The notes below the pieces were generated by a model. The model did not search any database. It was given only the letters and a program-made list of their open reading frames with translations, and was not told the DNA's origin. A DNA stretch of 64,000 bases from Kineococcus xinjiangensis (GTDB lineage: Bacteria > Actinomycetota > Actinomycetes > Actinomycetales > Kineococcaceae): assembly GCF_002934625.1 (NCBI RefSeq), contig NZ_PTJD01000004.1, forward strand, positions 248,001 through 312,000. The letters are read 5' to 3'. Within the stretch, counting starts at the first letter, position 1, and every line of letters starts with the position of its first letter. Positions 43,537 to 52,519 of this stretch are shown here, piece after piece. Both the position numbers and the translations under genes were made by a program.

Positions 43537-44499
43537 TCACGGCTGCAGGAGCAGCTTCCCGGTGGTGCGCCTGCCCTGCAGGTCCTCGTGGGCGCGCCGC
43601 GCGTCCGCCAGGGGGTAGCGGTGGCCGACGCGCACGTCGAGGCGCCCGCTCGCCACCCACCCGAAGAGGTCCGCGGCGCGCGCCCGCAGCTCCGCGGGGT
43701 CGGAGGCGTAGTGCACCAGCGTGGGACGGGTGACGTACAGGGAGCCGGCCGGGTTGAGGCGCTGCAGGTCGAAGGGCGGCACCTGGCCGCTGGAGGCGCC
43801 GAAGAGGGCCATCAGCCCGCGCGGGCGCAGCGCCTGCAGGCCCGCGTCGAACGTGGCGCGCCCGACCCCGTCGTAGACGACGTCGACCCCGCGGCCGCCG
43901 GTGAGCTCGCGGGCACGGGCCGCGAAGTCGTCGTAGCCGGCGACCTCGTCGGCGCCCGCCGCCCGCGCCAGCTCGGCCTTCTCCGGCGTGGAGGTGGTGG
44001 CGAGGACGTGCCCCCCGTGCAGCTTGACGATCTGGGTGAGCAGCAGCCCCACTCCCCCGGCCCCGGCGTGGACGACGGCCCACTCGCCCTCGGCGACGGG
44101 GTGCGTGGAGGTGGCGAGGTAGTGGGCGGTCAGCCCCTGCAGCAGCAGCGCGGCGGCGGTGTCGGGCTCCACGCCCTCCGGCACGGGCACGAGTTCCGCG
44201 GCGGGGACGACGACCTGCTCGGCGTAGCTGCCCGGGGCGGCCTTCCACGCCACGAGGTCGCCCTCCGCGAAGCCCTCGACCCCCGCCCCGAGCGCGCGGA
44301 CCCGGCCGGCGCCCTCCAGCCCGGGGCGGAACGGCAGCGGCTGCGGGTAGGTGCCGTCGCGGTGGTAGGTGTCGATGTAGTTGACGCCGGCCGCGGCCAC
44401 GTCGACGAGGACCTCGCCGTCGCCGGGCGCGGGCTCCTCGACGTCGGCGCGGGTGAGGACCTCCGGTCCCCCGGTGCGTTCGATGATGATCGCCTTCAT
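43537..44499 (-). CDS. NADPH:quinone reductase (zinc-free MDR family)
   Basis: A 320-residue medium-chain reductase. MKAIIIERTGGPEVL is the family start, GVNYIDTYHRDGTYP is typical of quinone reductases, and AGAGGVGLLLTQIVK is the Rossmann NADPH site. No catalytic Zn Cys are present, which distinguishes it from alcohol dehydrogenases. ATG 44499 is preferred to a start 54 nt upstream, because the longer version has a basic tail not seen in the family. It detoxifies quinones by family function. Confidence 0.92.
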   Translation of the reverse strand: MKAIIIERTGGPEVLTRADVEEPAPGDGEVLVDVAAAGVNYIDTYHRDGTYPQPLPFRPGLEGAGRVRALGAGVEGFAEGDLVAWKAAPGSYAEQVVVPAAELVPVPEGVEPDTAAALLLQGLTAHYLATSTHPVAEGEWAVVHAGAGGVGLLLTQIVKLHGGHVLATTSTPEKAELARAAGADEVAGYDDFAARARELTGGRGVDVVYDGVGRATFDAGLQALRPRGLMALFGASSGQVPPFDLQRLNPAGSLYVTRPTLVHYASDPAELRARAADLFGWVASGRLDVRVGHRYPLADARRAHEDLQGRRTTGKLLLQP

Positions 44500-44587
44500 G
44501 GCCGCGGCAACCGCCGCACCGCGCCGCTTCTTCCGCGCCGGACCCGGCGACACGCCCGCGACGAGGAGGCAGCCCGCGGGCCGGCTG

Positions 44588-45604
44588 TCAGCCGCAGGTG
44601 CTCTCGCGCACCACGAGCCGGTGGGGCGCGATGGCTGTGCGGGGCGGGGAGTCGTCGCCCCCGATCCGCCGGATCAGCAGGTCCAGGGCGGTCTCGGCGA
44701 TGAAGGCCCGGTCGATGGCGACGGTGGAGAGGGTGGGTGCGGCGTAGCTCGCCTCGGCGATGTCGTCGACACCGACGACCGCGACGTCGTCGGGCACCCG
44801 GCGCCCGTGCCGGCGCAGCGAGCGCAGCGCCCCCAGCGCCATGACGTCGTTGGGCGCGAAGACGGCGTCGACGTCCGGCGCCTGCTCCAGCAGGAGGTCG
44901 GTGGAGCGCTCCCCCTCCTCCCGTCCCCATCCGTCGGTGGGGCTGAGCAGGGCGGGGTCGGCGGGCACCCCGGCGTCGTCGAGGGCACGGCGGTACCCGG
45001 CGTGGCGGTCGGTGGCGACGAGGTGGGGCGAGCGCAGCTTGGTGCCGATCATGCCGATCCGTCGGCGTCCGCAGTCCAGGAGGTGGGCGGTGGCGAGCCG
45101 CCCGATCTCGACGCTGTCGTTGGAGACGCGGTCGATGCCGGTGTCGCGGCCGTGCTCGCCGACGAGGACGACCGGGGTGCGGTCGCGGCGCTGGGCCAGC
45201 TCCGCGTCGGGGAGGTTGAGGGGGCTGAAGACCAGGCCGTCGACGATGCGGACCGGGAAGCCGGCGGCCACCTCCCGCTCCCGCTCGGCCAGGCCGTCGG
45301 TCTGCTCCACGAGGACGGTGAGCCCGCGGGAGCGCGCGGCCGCGACGAGGTTGCAGGCGAGTTCCGCGAAGTAGGGCATGTCCATCTGCGGCACGGCGAG
45401 GGCGAGCATGCCGGTGCGGCCGTGGCGCAGCTGCCTGCCGATGGCCTGCGGCCGGTAGTCGAGGCGCTCGATCACGGCGAGGACCCGCTCGCGCATCTCC
45501 GGGCGCACGTGGGGGTGGTCGTTGACGACGTTGGAGACCGTCTTGATGGACACCCCGGCCGCCTCGGCGACGTCGCGCAGGGTGGTGGCACGCGGCGCTG
45601 GCAT
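44588..45604 (-). CDS. LacI-family transcriptional regulator
   Basis: A 338-residue LacI protein with ATTLRDVAEAAGVSIKTVSN (HTH) followed by HVRPEMRERVLAVIERLDYRP and a sugar-binding periplasmic-like domain. It is divergent from the ABC importer and arabinosidase genes and is presumably their repressor, releasing DNA when the imported sugar is present. The perfect inverted repeat 88 nt upstream of its ATG is its likely operator. Confidence 0.94.
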   Translation of the reverse strand: MPAPRATTLRDVAEAAGVSIKTVSNVVNDHPHVRPEMRERVLAVIERLDYRPQAIGRQLRHGRTGMLALAVPQMDMPYFAELACNLVAAARSRGLTVLVEQTDGLAEREREVAAGFPVRIVDGLVFSPLNLPDAELAQRRDRTPVVLVGEHGRDTGIDRVSNDSVEIGRLATAHLLDCGRRRIGMIGTKLRSPHLVATDRHAGYRRALDDAGVPADPALLSPTDGWGREEGERSTDLLLEQAPDVDAVFAPNDVMALGALRSLRRHGRRVPDDVAVVGVDDIAEASYAAPTLSTVAIDRAFIAETALDLLIRRIGGDDSPPRTAIAPHRLVVRESTCG

Positions 45605-45691
45605 GCCCGGATCCTCCCACTCGCCGGGCCCCGCGCCGGGGAACTCACCGGCGCGGGCTCTTGACCATGGGCCGCCAGGACGGCATCCTCC

Positions 45692-45718
45692 CTCCAACGT
45701 TGTAATGCAACGTTGGAG
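45692..45718. promoter_or_regulatory. LacI operator between lacI-type and ABC genes
   Basis: CTCCAACGTTG and CAACGTTGGAG are perfect 11-bp arms separated by TAATG, giving a 27-bp dyad. It contains two AACGTT half-sites typical of LacI family operators, and lies 27 nt upstream of the solute-binding gene. Confidence 0.85.
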
Positions 45719-45744
45719 ACGCGTTGCAGACCTGGAGGTCGACG

Positions 45745-47052
45745 ATGACCGCAACGACCCGGAGGGCGTTCCTGCGTGGAGCGGCCCTCGCCGGCGGGGC
45801 GAGCGCGGCGGGACTGTCCCTCAGCTCCTGCGCCACCCCCATCACCGCCGCAGGGAGCGAGAGCAACCTGCAGTACTGGAACTTCTTCGGCGGCGGCGAC
45901 GGCGAGCGCATGATCGCTCTCGTCGACACGTTCCGCACCGAGCGCCCCGAGATCGACCTCACCGCCACGACCCTCGCGTGGGGGTCGCCGTACTACACGA
46001 AGCTGGCCATGGCGGCGGCTGGTGGCCGCCCGCCGGACATCGCCACGATCCACCTCTCCCGCCTCCCCACCTTCGCCGAGCACCTGCTCGACCCGTGGGA
46101 CCTCGACAAGCTCGCCGAGCTCGGCATCCAGGAGGCCGACTTCCCCGCGCCCCTGTGGGAGATGGCCACCCGCGACGGCGAGCTCTTCGCGGTCCCGCTG
46201 GACGTGCACCCCCTCGTGACCTTCGCGAACACCGACATCTGCGCGGAGGCCGGGCTGCTGGACGCCGACGGCGGACTCAAGCCGATCACCAGTCCGGAGG
46301 AGCTCCTCGCCGCCGCCAAGGCGTGCGCCGAGGTGACCGGCGGGATCGGCATCGCCTACCCCGCGGCCGACGGGTTCGTGTCGTGGATGCTCTTCTGGAC
46401 GCTGTACCGCCAGCTCGGCGGCACGTTCGACCTCCCGCCCGGCGGCAAGGTCGGCGTGGACGAGGAGAAGCTCCTCACGGTCTTCCGCTTCCTCCGCGAG
46501 TTCACCGACGGGGAGGCGGTCCCCACGACCCTCGACGCGGCCGGGTCCATCGCCCTGTTCGCCAGCGGCAAGGCGGGGCTCTGCTTCACCGGTGACTGGG
46601 AGGTCACCACCTACCTCAACTCCGAGATCCCCTTCACGATGGTCCCGTTCCCGCCCGTCTTCGGCGAGAACCGCGTCCGGGCCGACGGCCACGCCCTCGT
46701 GCTCCCGCAGCAGATCGAGGTCGACCAGGGCAGGGAGAACGCCTACCTGTTCGCGGCGTCCCTGCTGAAGAACAGCCTCGGCTGGGCCGCGGGCGGGCAC
46801 ATCCCCGCCTACGGCCCCGTGGCCGACAGCGACGAGTACCTCGCCATGCAGCCCCAGTCGAACATCCGCGAGGTCGCGGACACCGTCCAGTTCGACCCGA
46901 TCGCCTACTTCTCCGGCACGGGCTCGAACCTCATGTGGGAGGCCGGGCGGATCCTGTTCTCGGTGCACTCCGGCACCGTCACCCCGGAACAGGCTGTCGA
47001 CCAGCTGGTGTCCTGGATGCAGAAGCAGCTCGACACCCCCAGTCCGGTCTGA
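45745..47052 (+). CDS. Sugar ABC transporter solute-binding lipoprotein
   Basis: A 435-residue extracellular binding protein. The signal TRRAFLRGAALAGGASAAG has a twin-Arg start, and a lipobox-like LSSC near residue 29-32 suggests lipid anchoring after Tat export. The mature domain fits family-1 sugar-binding proteins. It starts the importer operon; the order binding protein, permease, permease is CUT1-like. No ATPase gene is nearby, so a shared MsmK-type ATPase is likely. ATG 45745 follows GGAGG. Confidence 0.92.
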   Translation: MTATTRRAFLRGAALAGGASAAGLSLSSCATPITAAGSESNLQYWNFFGGGDGERMIALVDTFRTERPEIDLTATTLAWGSPYYTKLAMAAAGGRPPDIATIHLSRLPTFAEHLLDPWDLDKLAELGIQEADFPAPLWEMATRDGELFAVPLDVHPLVTFANTDICAEAGLLDADGGLKPITSPEELLAAAKACAEVTGGIGIAYPAADGFVSWMLFWTLYRQLGGTFDLPPGGKVGVDEEKLLTVFRFLREFTDGEAVPTTLDAAGSIALFASGKAGLCFTGDWEVTTYLNSEIPFTMVPFPPVFGENRVRADGHALVLPQQIEVDQGRENAYLFAASLLKNSLGWAAGGHIPAYGPVADSDEYLAMQPQSNIREVADTVQFDPIAYFSGTGSNLMWEAGRILFSVHSGTVTPEQAVDQLVSWMQKQLDTPSPV

Positions 47053-47066
47053 GAGGAGGATCGAGG

Positions 47067-48032
47067 ATGGCTACCACCACGATCCAGACGACACCCCCGG
47101 CGCTGGTCCCCGGCCAGCCGCCGCGCGCACGCAAGGGCCGCAGCCTCGCGACGAACAGGGGCGGCTTCTGGTTCGTCCTGCCGTTCTTCGTCGTCTACGC
47201 GGTCTTCCTCCTGTGGCCGGTGGTCTACGGCCTCGGGATGAGCTTCTTCGACACCAGCCTCGCCCGGCCGGAGTCGGACTTCGTGGGCCTCGCCAACTAC
47301 CGGGAGCTCCTCGGCGACCCGCTGGTGTGGCGGACCCTCGGGCACACGCTCCTCTTCACCGTCATGAGCACGATCCCCCTCGTGCTGGTGGCACTGCTCA
47401 TGGCCCTGCTGGTGCAGACCGGCGTGCGCGGGCAGTGGCTGTGGCGCTTCTCGTTCTTCGCCCCCTTCCTCATGCCCGTCGCCACGGTCGTCCTGATCTG
47501 GCAGTGGCTCTTCCAGTACGACTTCGGCTTCATCAACGCCACCCTGGGGCAGCTCGGCCTGGAGCCCGTGGGCTGGCTGACCACCGAGGAGATGGCGATC
47601 GCCTCCGTGGTGATCCTCACCGTCTGGTGGACCGTCGGGTTCAACTTCCTGCTGTACCTGTCCGCGCTGCAGGCCATCCCCGAGAGCCTCTACGAAGCCG
47701 CCGCCCTCGACGGCGCCGGCGGCTGGCGGCGGCTGGTGTCCATCACCCTGCCGCTGCTGAGCCGGACGACCGGCCTCGTGATCGTCCTGCAGGTCCTCGC
47801 GTCGCTGAAGGTGTTCGACCAGATCTACATCCTCTTCGGCGGGGGCGGTGGCCCCGACGGCGCTGCGGCACCGCTGCTGCAGTACGTCTACGACACCGGT
47901 TTCGTCAGCTACCGCCTGGGCTACGCCTCGGCGATCTCGTACATGTTCTTCGCCCTCATCATCGTGTTCTCGCTCGGGCAGCTGTGGCTCAGCAACCGTC
48001 GCGGGACCAGCCAGAAGGGAGGGGCGGCGTGA
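47067..48032 (+). CDS. Sugar ABC transporter permease (MalF-type)
   Basis: A 321-residue permease with six helices and the EAA loop EAAALDGAGGWRRLVSITLPLL, which contacts the ATPase. ATG 47067 has GAGGA upstream, 15 nt after the binding-protein stop. The stop overlaps the next GTG by four bases. Confidence 0.94.
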   Translation: MATTTIQTTPPALVPGQPPRARKGRSLATNRGGFWFVLPFFVVYAVFLLWPVVYGLGMSFFDTSLARPESDFVGLANYRELLGDPLVWRTLGHTLLFTVMSTIPLVLVALLMALLVQTGVRGQWLWRFSFFAPFLMPVATVVLIWQWLFQYDFGFINATLGQLGLEPVGWLTTEEMAIASVVILTVWWTVGFNFLLYLSALQAIPESLYEAAALDGAGGWRRLVSITLPLLSRTTGLVIVLQVLASLKVFDQIYILFGGGGGPDGAAAPLLQYVYDTGFVSYRLGYASAISYMFFALIIVFSLGQLWLSNRRGTSQKGGAA

Positions 48033-48934
48033 GCACCATCGCACCCCAGGCGCCCGCACCGCGGGTCGCCCGCAAGGAGGCCACCGACCGGCGCTCCTCC
48101 GCCCAGCGCTCACCGCTGGGCGTCCGGGTCGGCGTGGTCACCGCCCTGGCCGTCGTCGCGCTGCTGTGGCTGGCCCCCCTGCTGTGGGCCCTGGACACGT
48201 CGCTGAAGCTGGAGTCGGAGACCACGGCGGTGCCGCCGCAGTGGATCCCCGAGAGCGGGTTCACCCTGGAGGCGTACCGCTCCGTCCTCGCCAGCGATGA
48301 CCTGATCACCTGGTTCGTCAACTCCACGGTCATCTCCGTGGCCGTGACGCTGCTGACGGTCCTCGTCTCGGCGCTGGCCGCCTACGGCTTCTCCCGCTGC
48401 GAGTTCCGCGGCCGCGGGGTCCTGCTGGCCCTGACGGTGGCCGGCATCATGGTGCCCCCGCAGATCCTCATCGTGCCGCTGTACCGGCAGATGATCGCCA
48501 TGGGTCTCGTGGACACCTACTGGGGCGTCATCCTCCCCCAGCTCGTCGCGCCGGCGATGGTGTTCATCCTGAAGAAGTTCTTCGACGGCATCCCCCGGGA
48601 GCTGGAGGAGGCCGCACGGGTCGACGGCGCGGGGTCCTTCCGGATCTTCTGGCAGATCGTGCTGCCGCTGTCGCGCTCCATCCTCGCGGCCGTCGCGATC
48701 TTCGTCTTCATCGGCGCGTGGAACAACTTCCTCTGGCCGTTCATCGTGACCTCCAACCCCGACCTGATGACGCTGCCGGTGGGCCTGGTGACGGTGCAGA
48801 GCACGTTCGGCGTCCGCTACGCGCAGGTGATGGCCGCGGCCATCCTGGCCGGGCTCCCGCTGATCATCGTGTTCATGCTGTTCCAGCGGCAGATCATCCG
48901 CGGAGTGGCGACCACCGGCCTCGGCGGCCAGTGA
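48029..48934 (+). CDS. Sugar ABC transporter permease (MalG-type)
   Basis: A 301-residue permease with six helices and the EAA loop EEAARVDGAGSFRIFWQIVLPL. It starts at a GTG overlapping the first permease's TGA. Together they form the channel of the CUT1-type importer. A strong terminator follows. Confidence 0.94.
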   Translation: MSTIAPQAPAPRVARKEATDRRSSAQRSPLGVRVGVVTALAVVALLWLAPLLWALDTSLKLESETTAVPPQWIPESGFTLEAYRSVLASDDLITWFVNSTVISVAVTLLTVLVSALAAYGFSRCEFRGRGVLLALTVAGIMVPPQILIVPLYRQMIAMGLVDTYWGVILPQLVAPAMVFILKKFFDGIPRELEEAARVDGAGSFRIFWQIVLPLSRSILAAVAIFVFIGAWNNFLWPFIVTSNPDLMTLPVGLVTVQSTFGVRYAQVMAAAILAGLPLIIVFMLFQRQIIRGVATTGLGGQ

Positions 48935-48949
48935 CCCGCTCCTCCTGAC

Positions 48950-48991
48950 CGGCCGGGGTTCCGCGAGGACCGTCCCGCGGAACCCCGGCCG
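48950..48991. terminator. Terminator after ABC importer
   Basis: A perfect 16-bp stem CGGCCGGGGTTCCGCG/CGCGGAACCCCGGCCG with a 10-nt loop lies 16 nt after the last permease stop. The arabinosidase gene starts 47 nt later, so it may need its own promoter or partial readthrough. Confidence 0.82.
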
Positions 48992-49037
48992 CACTTACGG
49001 CGCCCAGCCGTTCGAGACACTCCCCGGAAGGACCCCC

Positions 49038-50561
49038 GTGCGCAACGCCCACCTGACCCTCGACCCGGCCTTCACCGTGGGCCCCGTCCCGCACCGGCTC
49101 TTCGGCTCGTTCGTGGAGCACATGGGCCGCTGCGTCTACACCGGCATCTACGAGCCGGGCCACGCCGCCGCCGACGACCGCGGCTTCCGCACCGACGTGC
49201 TGCAGATGGTCCGCGAGCTCGGCCCGACGGTGGTGCGCTACCCCGGTGGCAACTTCGTGTCCGGGTTCGACTGGGAGGACTCCGTCGGCCCCCGCGCGGA
49301 GCGGCCCCGGCGCATCGACCGGGCCTGGCGCTCGGTGGAGACCAACCAGTTCGGCCTCGCGGAGTTCGACGAGTGGGCGCGGGAGGTCGGCACCGAGACG
49401 ATGATGGCGGTCAACCTCGGCACGCGCGGCCTGCAGGACGCCTGCAACCTGCTGGAGTACACCAACCACGCCGGCGGCACGAAGTACTCGGACCTGCGCA
49501 TCGCCCACGGCACCAAGGACCCGCTGGACATCAAGCTGTGGTGCCTGGGCAACGAGATGGACGGCCCCTGGCAGGTCGGGCACAAGACCGCCCACGAGTA
49601 CGCCCGCCTCGCCGCGGAGACCGGCCGGGCGATGCGCCTCATCGACCCCGACATCGAGCTCGTCGCCTGCGGCAGCTCCTCCCGGGCCATGCCGACGTTC
49701 GGCTCCTGGGAGTCCACGGTCCTCGAGGAGTGCTACGACGTCGTCGACTACGTCTCCTGCCACGCCTACTACGAGGAGTCCGAGGGCGACGTCGGCAGCT
49801 TCCTCGCCAGCGCGGTCGACATGGACGCCTTCATCGAGGAGGTCGTGGCGACGGCCGACGCGGTGCGGGCCCGCGGCAAGCACCGGAAGCGCATCAACAT
49901 CTCCTTCGACGAGTGGAACGTCTGGTACATCTCCCGGCCGCACCACGACCCCAGCGCGAAGCCGTGGGACGTGGCGCCGCGCGTCATCGAGGACGAGTAC
50001 TCCGTCACCGACGCCGTCGTCGTCGGCACCCTGCTGAACTCCCTGCTGCGCCACGGCGACCGCGTCACCATCGGCTGCCAGGCCCAGCTCGTCAACGTCA
50101 TCGGCCTGCTGCGCAGCGAGCCGGACGGCCCGGCGTGGAAGCAGACCATCGCGCACCCCTTCGAGCAGGTCCGGCACCTGGCCAAGGGCGAGATCCTGCA
50201 GGTCCAGGCGTCCGGGGACCGCTACGAGTCGGCGAAGTACGGCGACGCGGAGATCGTGGACGCCGCCGCCACGCACGACCCCGAGACCGGCACCGTGACC
50301 CTGTTCCTGGCCAACCGCGACCTGGAGCAGCCGGCCCGGGTCGAGGTGGGCCTGCGGGGCTTCGGCGCCGAGCGCGTCGTCTCGGCCACCACCCTGCACG
50401 CCGGGGAGGACCAGGACCGGCACACCACGAACAACCAGGCGAACCCGACGGCGGTGCAGCCGCGCCCCCTCGCCGACGTGGAGCTGACCGGCGGCACCGC
50501 GACCGTCGTGCTGCCCCCGCTGTCGTGGAGCGTCGTGCAGTTCGCCGGCGCGCCCGCCTGA
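49038..50561 (+). CDS. abfA: GH51 alpha-L-arabinofuranosidase
   Basis: A 507-residue retaining arabinofuranosidase of GH51, releasing L-arabinose from arabinan or arabinoxylan fragments. The acid/base E173 lies in GNEMDGPWQ and the nucleophile E292 in SFDEWNVWY. There is no signal peptide, so it acts inside on imported oligosaccharides, which fits the neighbouring ABC importer. GTG 49038 has GGAAGGA upstream. Confidence 0.95.
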   Translation: MRNAHLTLDPAFTVGPVPHRLFGSFVEHMGRCVYTGIYEPGHAAADDRGFRTDVLQMVRELGPTVVRYPGGNFVSGFDWEDSVGPRAERPRRIDRAWRSVETNQFGLAEFDEWAREVGTETMMAVNLGTRGLQDACNLLEYTNHAGGTKYSDLRIAHGTKDPLDIKLWCLGNEMDGPWQVGHKTAHEYARLAAETGRAMRLIDPDIELVACGSSSRAMPTFGSWESTVLEECYDVVDYVSCHAYYEESEGDVGSFLASAVDMDAFIEEVVATADAVRARGKHRKRINISFDEWNVWYISRPHHDPSAKPWDVAPRVIEDEYSVTDAVVVGTLLNSLLRHGDRVTIGCQAQLVNVIGLLRSEPDGPAWKQTIAHPFEQVRHLAKGEILQVQASGDRYESAKYGDAEIVDAAATHDPETGTVTLFLANRDLEQPARVEVGLRGFGAERVVSATTLHAGEDQDRHTTNNQANPTAVQPRPLADVELTGGTATVVLPPLSWSVVQFAGAPA

Positions 50562-50592
50562 GCCGGGAAGCGCTGACGTAGGGTCCGGGGCC

Positions 50593-51537
50593 GTGACCGC
50601 TCCCCTGTTCCGCGACCCCGTGCACGACGGGGCGACCGACCCCGTGCTCGTGTGGAACCGGGGGACGTCCGAGTGGTGGCTGATCTACACCAGCCGCCGC
50701 GCGGGCGCCCCCGGTCCCGGGGTGGCGTGGGTGCACGGCAGCGACCTCGGCTACGCCACCTCGTCCGACGGCGTGGAGTTCACGTACCGGGGAACGCTGC
50801 AGGGCCTGGCGTTCGAGCCGGGGCACAACACGTACTGGGCGCCGGAGGTCTTCTGGCACGACGGGCGCTACCACATGTACGTCAGCTTCATCCGGGGCGT
50901 GCCGCGGACGTGGACGGGGCACGAGCGCACGATCCACCACTGCACGAGCGACGACCTGCTGAACTGGACGCACCACGGGGAGCTGCCCCTGTCGTCGCGG
51001 TACTGCATCGACGCCTGCGTCGCGGAGCTGCCCGGGGGCGGTTTCCGGCTCTGGTACAAGGACGAGGCCGCCGACTCCAGCACCTGGGCCGTGGACTCCG
51101 CCGACCTGGCCACCTGGCACTCGCCGCGGCAGGTGCTCTCCGGGCCGCCGCACGAGGGCCCGAACGTGTTCCGCTTCCGCGGCAGCTGGTGGATGCTCAC
51201 CGACGAGTGGTGCGGGCAGGCGGTGCACCGCTCCGACGACCTGGAGGGCTGGGAGCGCAGCGGCCGGATCCTGGACGTGCCCGGCTCCCGCCCCGACGAC
51301 GCCCGCTTCGGCCTGCACGCCGACGTGGTGGTGCAGGGGTCGGGGCAGGACGAGCGGGCCTTCGTCGTCTACTTCACCCACCCCGAGCGCGACGAGTCCG
51401 GCGGGCCGGGCACGTACGACGAGCGCAGCGCCCGGGAGCGGCGCAGCTCGGTCCAGATCGCGCCCCTGGACGTCGTGGACGGGGCGCTGGTCTGCGACCG
51501 GGACCGCGACGACGCGGTGCTCGCACCGGGGCCCTGA
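50593..51537 (+). CDS. GH43-like five-blade beta-propeller glycosidase
   Basis: A 314-residue protein from GTG 50593 with repeated blade signatures such as DPVHDGATDPVLVWN, YWAPEVFWHDGRYHMYVSF and CIDACVAELPGGGFRLWYKD. This resembles family 43 glycoside hydrolases (arabinosidase/xylosidase type), although which acids are catalytic is not certain. It lies 31 nt after abfA, with no secretion signal, and probably works with it inside the cell. Confidence 0.8.
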   Translation: MTAPLFRDPVHDGATDPVLVWNRGTSEWWLIYTSRRAGAPGPGVAWVHGSDLGYATSSDGVEFTYRGTLQGLAFEPGHNTYWAPEVFWHDGRYHMYVSFIRGVPRTWTGHERTIHHCTSDDLLNWTHHGELPLSSRYCIDACVAELPGGGFRLWYKDEAADSSTWAVDSADLATWHSPRQVLSGPPHEGPNVFRFRGSWWMLTDEWCGQAVHRSDDLEGWERSGRILDVPGSRPDDARFGLHADVVVQGSGQDERAFVVYFTHPERDESGGPGTYDERSARERRSSVQIAPLDVVDGALVCDRDRDDAVLAPGP

Positions 51538-51564
51538 GTCCCCCGGAAAGATCTTGGGCCGGGG

Positions 51565-51591
51565 TGTCGAAAGACGCCTCGCCCGCGCGTC
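51565..51591 (+). promoter_or_regulatory. Promoter matching ECF42 sigma-factor consensus
   Basis: TGTCGA (-35, 51565-51570), a 17-nt spacer and CGTC (-10, 51588-51591) match the TGTCGA and CG(A/T)C motifs described for ECF42-group promoters. The three genes downstream end with an ECF42-type sigma factor, so the operon is likely autoactivated. The first gene starts 54 nt after the -10. Confidence 0.8.
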
Positions 51592-51645
51592 GGTGAGGTG
51601 AGCGGGCGGCGACGGGCCTCCCGCACCGAGCTGGAGGCGCCTCCC

Positions 51646-52122
51646 ATGAGCACCACCACCCCCGCGCACGGCACCGCACCCCACGGCGCCGTCGAGCACC
51701 TGGACACCCCCACCGCCGTCGTCCGCCGCGTCGTCGTGGCCGCCCCGCCGGCGGAGGTCTTCGCCCTGCTGACCGACGCCTCCCGGCACGCGGAGCTGGA
51801 CGGCTCCGGCACCGTGCAGGGCGTGGTGGAGGCCCCGGCCCGGCTGGCGGCGGGTTCGGTGTTCCGGATGCGGATGAAGGGCTACACGACGACCAACACG
51901 GTCGTGGAGTTCTCCCCGGGCGCGCTCATCGCCTGGCGCCACCGCGGCCGGCACGTGTGGCGCTGGCAGGTCCGCGCGGTCCCCGGCGGCAGCGAGGTCA
52001 CCGAGACGTTCGACTACACCGCCAAGCGCGCCCACCGCCTCGTCCGCGCCCTCGGCGTCCCGCGTCGCGCCGGCACCGCGCTGGAGCTGACCCTCACCCG
52101 CCTGCAGCACCGCTTCGCCTGA
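51646..52122 (+). CDS. SRPBCC-family protein in ECF42 operon
   Basis: A 158-residue protein with [25 protein letters not shown] and [21 protein letters not shown], a clear SRPBCC ligand-binding fold. ATG 51646 has GGAGG upstream. It heads the unit controlled by the ECF42-like promoter and is followed after 41 nt by the DGPF protein. Ligand unknown. Confidence 0.85.
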   Translation: MSTTTPAHGTAPHGAVEHLDTPTAVVRRVVVAAPPAEVFALLTDASRHAELDGSGTVQGVVEAPARLAAGSVFRMRMKGYTTTNTVVEFSPGALIAWRHRGRHVWRWQVRAVPGGSEVTETFDYTAKRAHRLVRALGVPRRAGTALELTLTRLQHRFA

Positions 52123-52163
52123 AACCCCTCCCCTCCCCCACGCCCTCCGAGAGGCTGACCACC

Positions 52164-52514
52164 ATGCGCTACCTCCTCACCTCCAACATCGACCACTCCG
52201 TCGTCGCGGCGATGGCGCCGGAGGACCGCGAGCTCACCATGCAGCGGTTCGTCACGTTCACGCAGGCCCTGGCCCAGTCCGGCGTCCTGCGCGGCGCGGA
52301 GCACCTGCACCCCGCCGACACCGCCACCACGGTGCGCAACCGCGACGGGCAGACGCTGCTCACCGACGGCCCGTTCGCCGACATCGCCGAGGTGTTCGGG
52401 GGCTTCTGGATCGTCGAGGCACCCGACCTGGACGCCGCCCTCGCCCACGCCCGGGAGTGCCCCGCCGCCGACTGCGGCTCGGTGGAGGTCCGCGGCCTCG
52501 TCGAGCTCGGCTGA
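52164..52514 (+). CDS. DGPF/YCII-domain protein
   Basis: A 116-residue YCII-related protein with the diagnostic [24 protein letters not shown] proteins are the conserved genetic partners of ECF42 sigma factors and lie next to them in most genomes. Their biochemical role is unknown. ATG 52164 follows GAGGCTGACC. The next gene starts five bases after its stop. Confidence 0.9.
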   Translation: MRYLLTSNIDHSVVAAMAPEDRELTMQRFVTFTQALAQSGVLRGAEHLHPADTATTVRNRDGQTLLTDGPFADIAEVFGGFWIVEAPDLDAALAHARECPAADCGSVEVRGLVELG

Positions 52515-52519
52515 GCGTC

